Positions 6,276 through 6,482 of a stretch of DNA of 6,482 nucleotides are shown in pieces. The DNA is taken from contig JAJFMR010000191.1 of NCBI GenBank assembly GCA_020696915.1, positions 1 to 6,482 of the forward strand, given 5' to 3'. The notes below the pieces were generated by a model that saw only the letters and a program-made list of their open reading frames with translations, ran no database searches and was not told where the DNA came from. Source of the stretch: Rhizobiaceae bacterium. GTDB lineage: Bacteria > Pseudomonadota > Alphaproteobacteria > Rhizobiales > Rhizobiaceae. The position numbers were made by a program, and so were the translations under genes. Position 1 is the stretch's first letter. Each line of letters begins with the position of its first letter.

Positions 6276-6354
6276 GGGCCTCTTCTACCAGCGTTTTGAG
6301 ATCCGGCAACGCGCGGAATGCCGCGACGTTCCGGCGTCCAATGCGACGACGCAT
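6262..6354 (-). CDS. Possible 30-residue basic small ORF overlapping the L,D-transpeptidase start
   Basis: An ATG at 6352-6354 opens a frame beginning MRRRIGRRNVAAFRALPDLK and ending with a TAG at 6262-6264, inside the first codons of the transpeptidase in another frame. AAGG lies eight bases before its ATG. The 14-bp overlap (6262-6275) is compatible with translational coupling. The product is very basic at its start and unrecognised. A frame of 30 codons is easily due to chance in DNA of this composition, so this is a candidate only. Confidence 0.2.
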   Translation of the reverse strand: MRRRIGRRNVAAFRALPDLKTLVEEAHAKI

Positions 6355-6482
6355 CTTCCCGGCCTTCGATCAGGTGCGGCGTGCACGACGTGCTCAACCT
6401 GCTACAATCATGAAGCGGATTCCGGCAACATCCAGGCCGTCCGCCGGCGAGCCCTCCCGCCGCACTTCCCGTATGCCCGATC
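6276..6482. other. Right-edge region without a confident gene
   Basis: This stretch should hold the transpeptidase promoter; a weak TTGAGC at 6392-6397 (minus) is the only -35-like hexamer I noted. Other structure: an 11-bp dyad GCACG-A-CGTGC at 6383-6393; an extended -10-like TGCTACAAT at 6400-6408 on the plus strand without a good -35; a plus-strand ATG at 6410 whose frame stays open to the edge; and a minus-strand frame open from the edge (6480) to a TGA at 6394-6396 that ends FMIVAG. The last two overlap, so at most one is a gene fragment. Neither can be identified. Confidence 0.4.

Noticed and set aside
5385..6299. 304-codon plus-strand frame
   Set aside because: It is antisense to the L,D-transpeptidase, which has clear catalytic motifs and a signal peptide; the plus-strand product looks like an antisense shadow.

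Overview
The window looks like chromosomal DNA of a high-GC alphaproteobacterium, most likely Rhizobiales (Mesorhizobium/Phyllobacteriaceae-like). The grounds are strong G/C use at third codon positions, the TrmL and periplasmic L,D-transpeptidase types, and a probable relic of a rhizobial dispersed repeat. The assignment rests on pattern recognition, not on a search.

Left part (1-1056, leftward genes). soxR runs off the left edge with 144 residues visible. It encodes a redox-sensing MerR-family activator with the complete cysteine cluster that holds a [2Fe-2S] centre. A near-canonical SoxR operator (445-462) lies just upstream of it. trmL follows further upstream on the same strand and encodes a SPOUT tRNA 2'-O-methyltransferase. 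The operator sits in a promoter-like arrangement that points away from soxR, toward the 3' end of trmL, where no recognisable target gene exists.

Middle part (1057-5494, rightward genes). A 217-bp intergenic stretch holds a possible trmL promoter, an 18-codon reading frame with a strong Shine-Dalgarno sequence, and a short repeat-like segment with a hairpin. A small proline/arginine-rich reading frame of unknown function (1274-1672) comes next. Then come two full-length, mutually homologous ABC exporter half-transporters, each a transmembrane domain fused to an ATPase. They probably share a transcript and may form a heterodimer. Both ATPase domains keep all catalytic motifs. Their substrate cannot be read from the sequence.

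Right part (5517-6482). A leftward L,D-transpeptidase of the YkuD fold, with a twin-arginine-like lipoprotein signal, converges on the ABC pair with only 22 bp between the stop codons. A near-perfect inverted repeat lies across that junction. The last ~200 bp hold no confident gene, only a short basic reading frame overlapping the transpeptidase start and ambiguous edge fragments.

I see no RNA gene, insertion sequence, CRISPR array or clearly new system. The best leads are the SoxR operator facing a direction without a target gene, the small reading frames ahead of the ABC pair, and the ABC pair itself.
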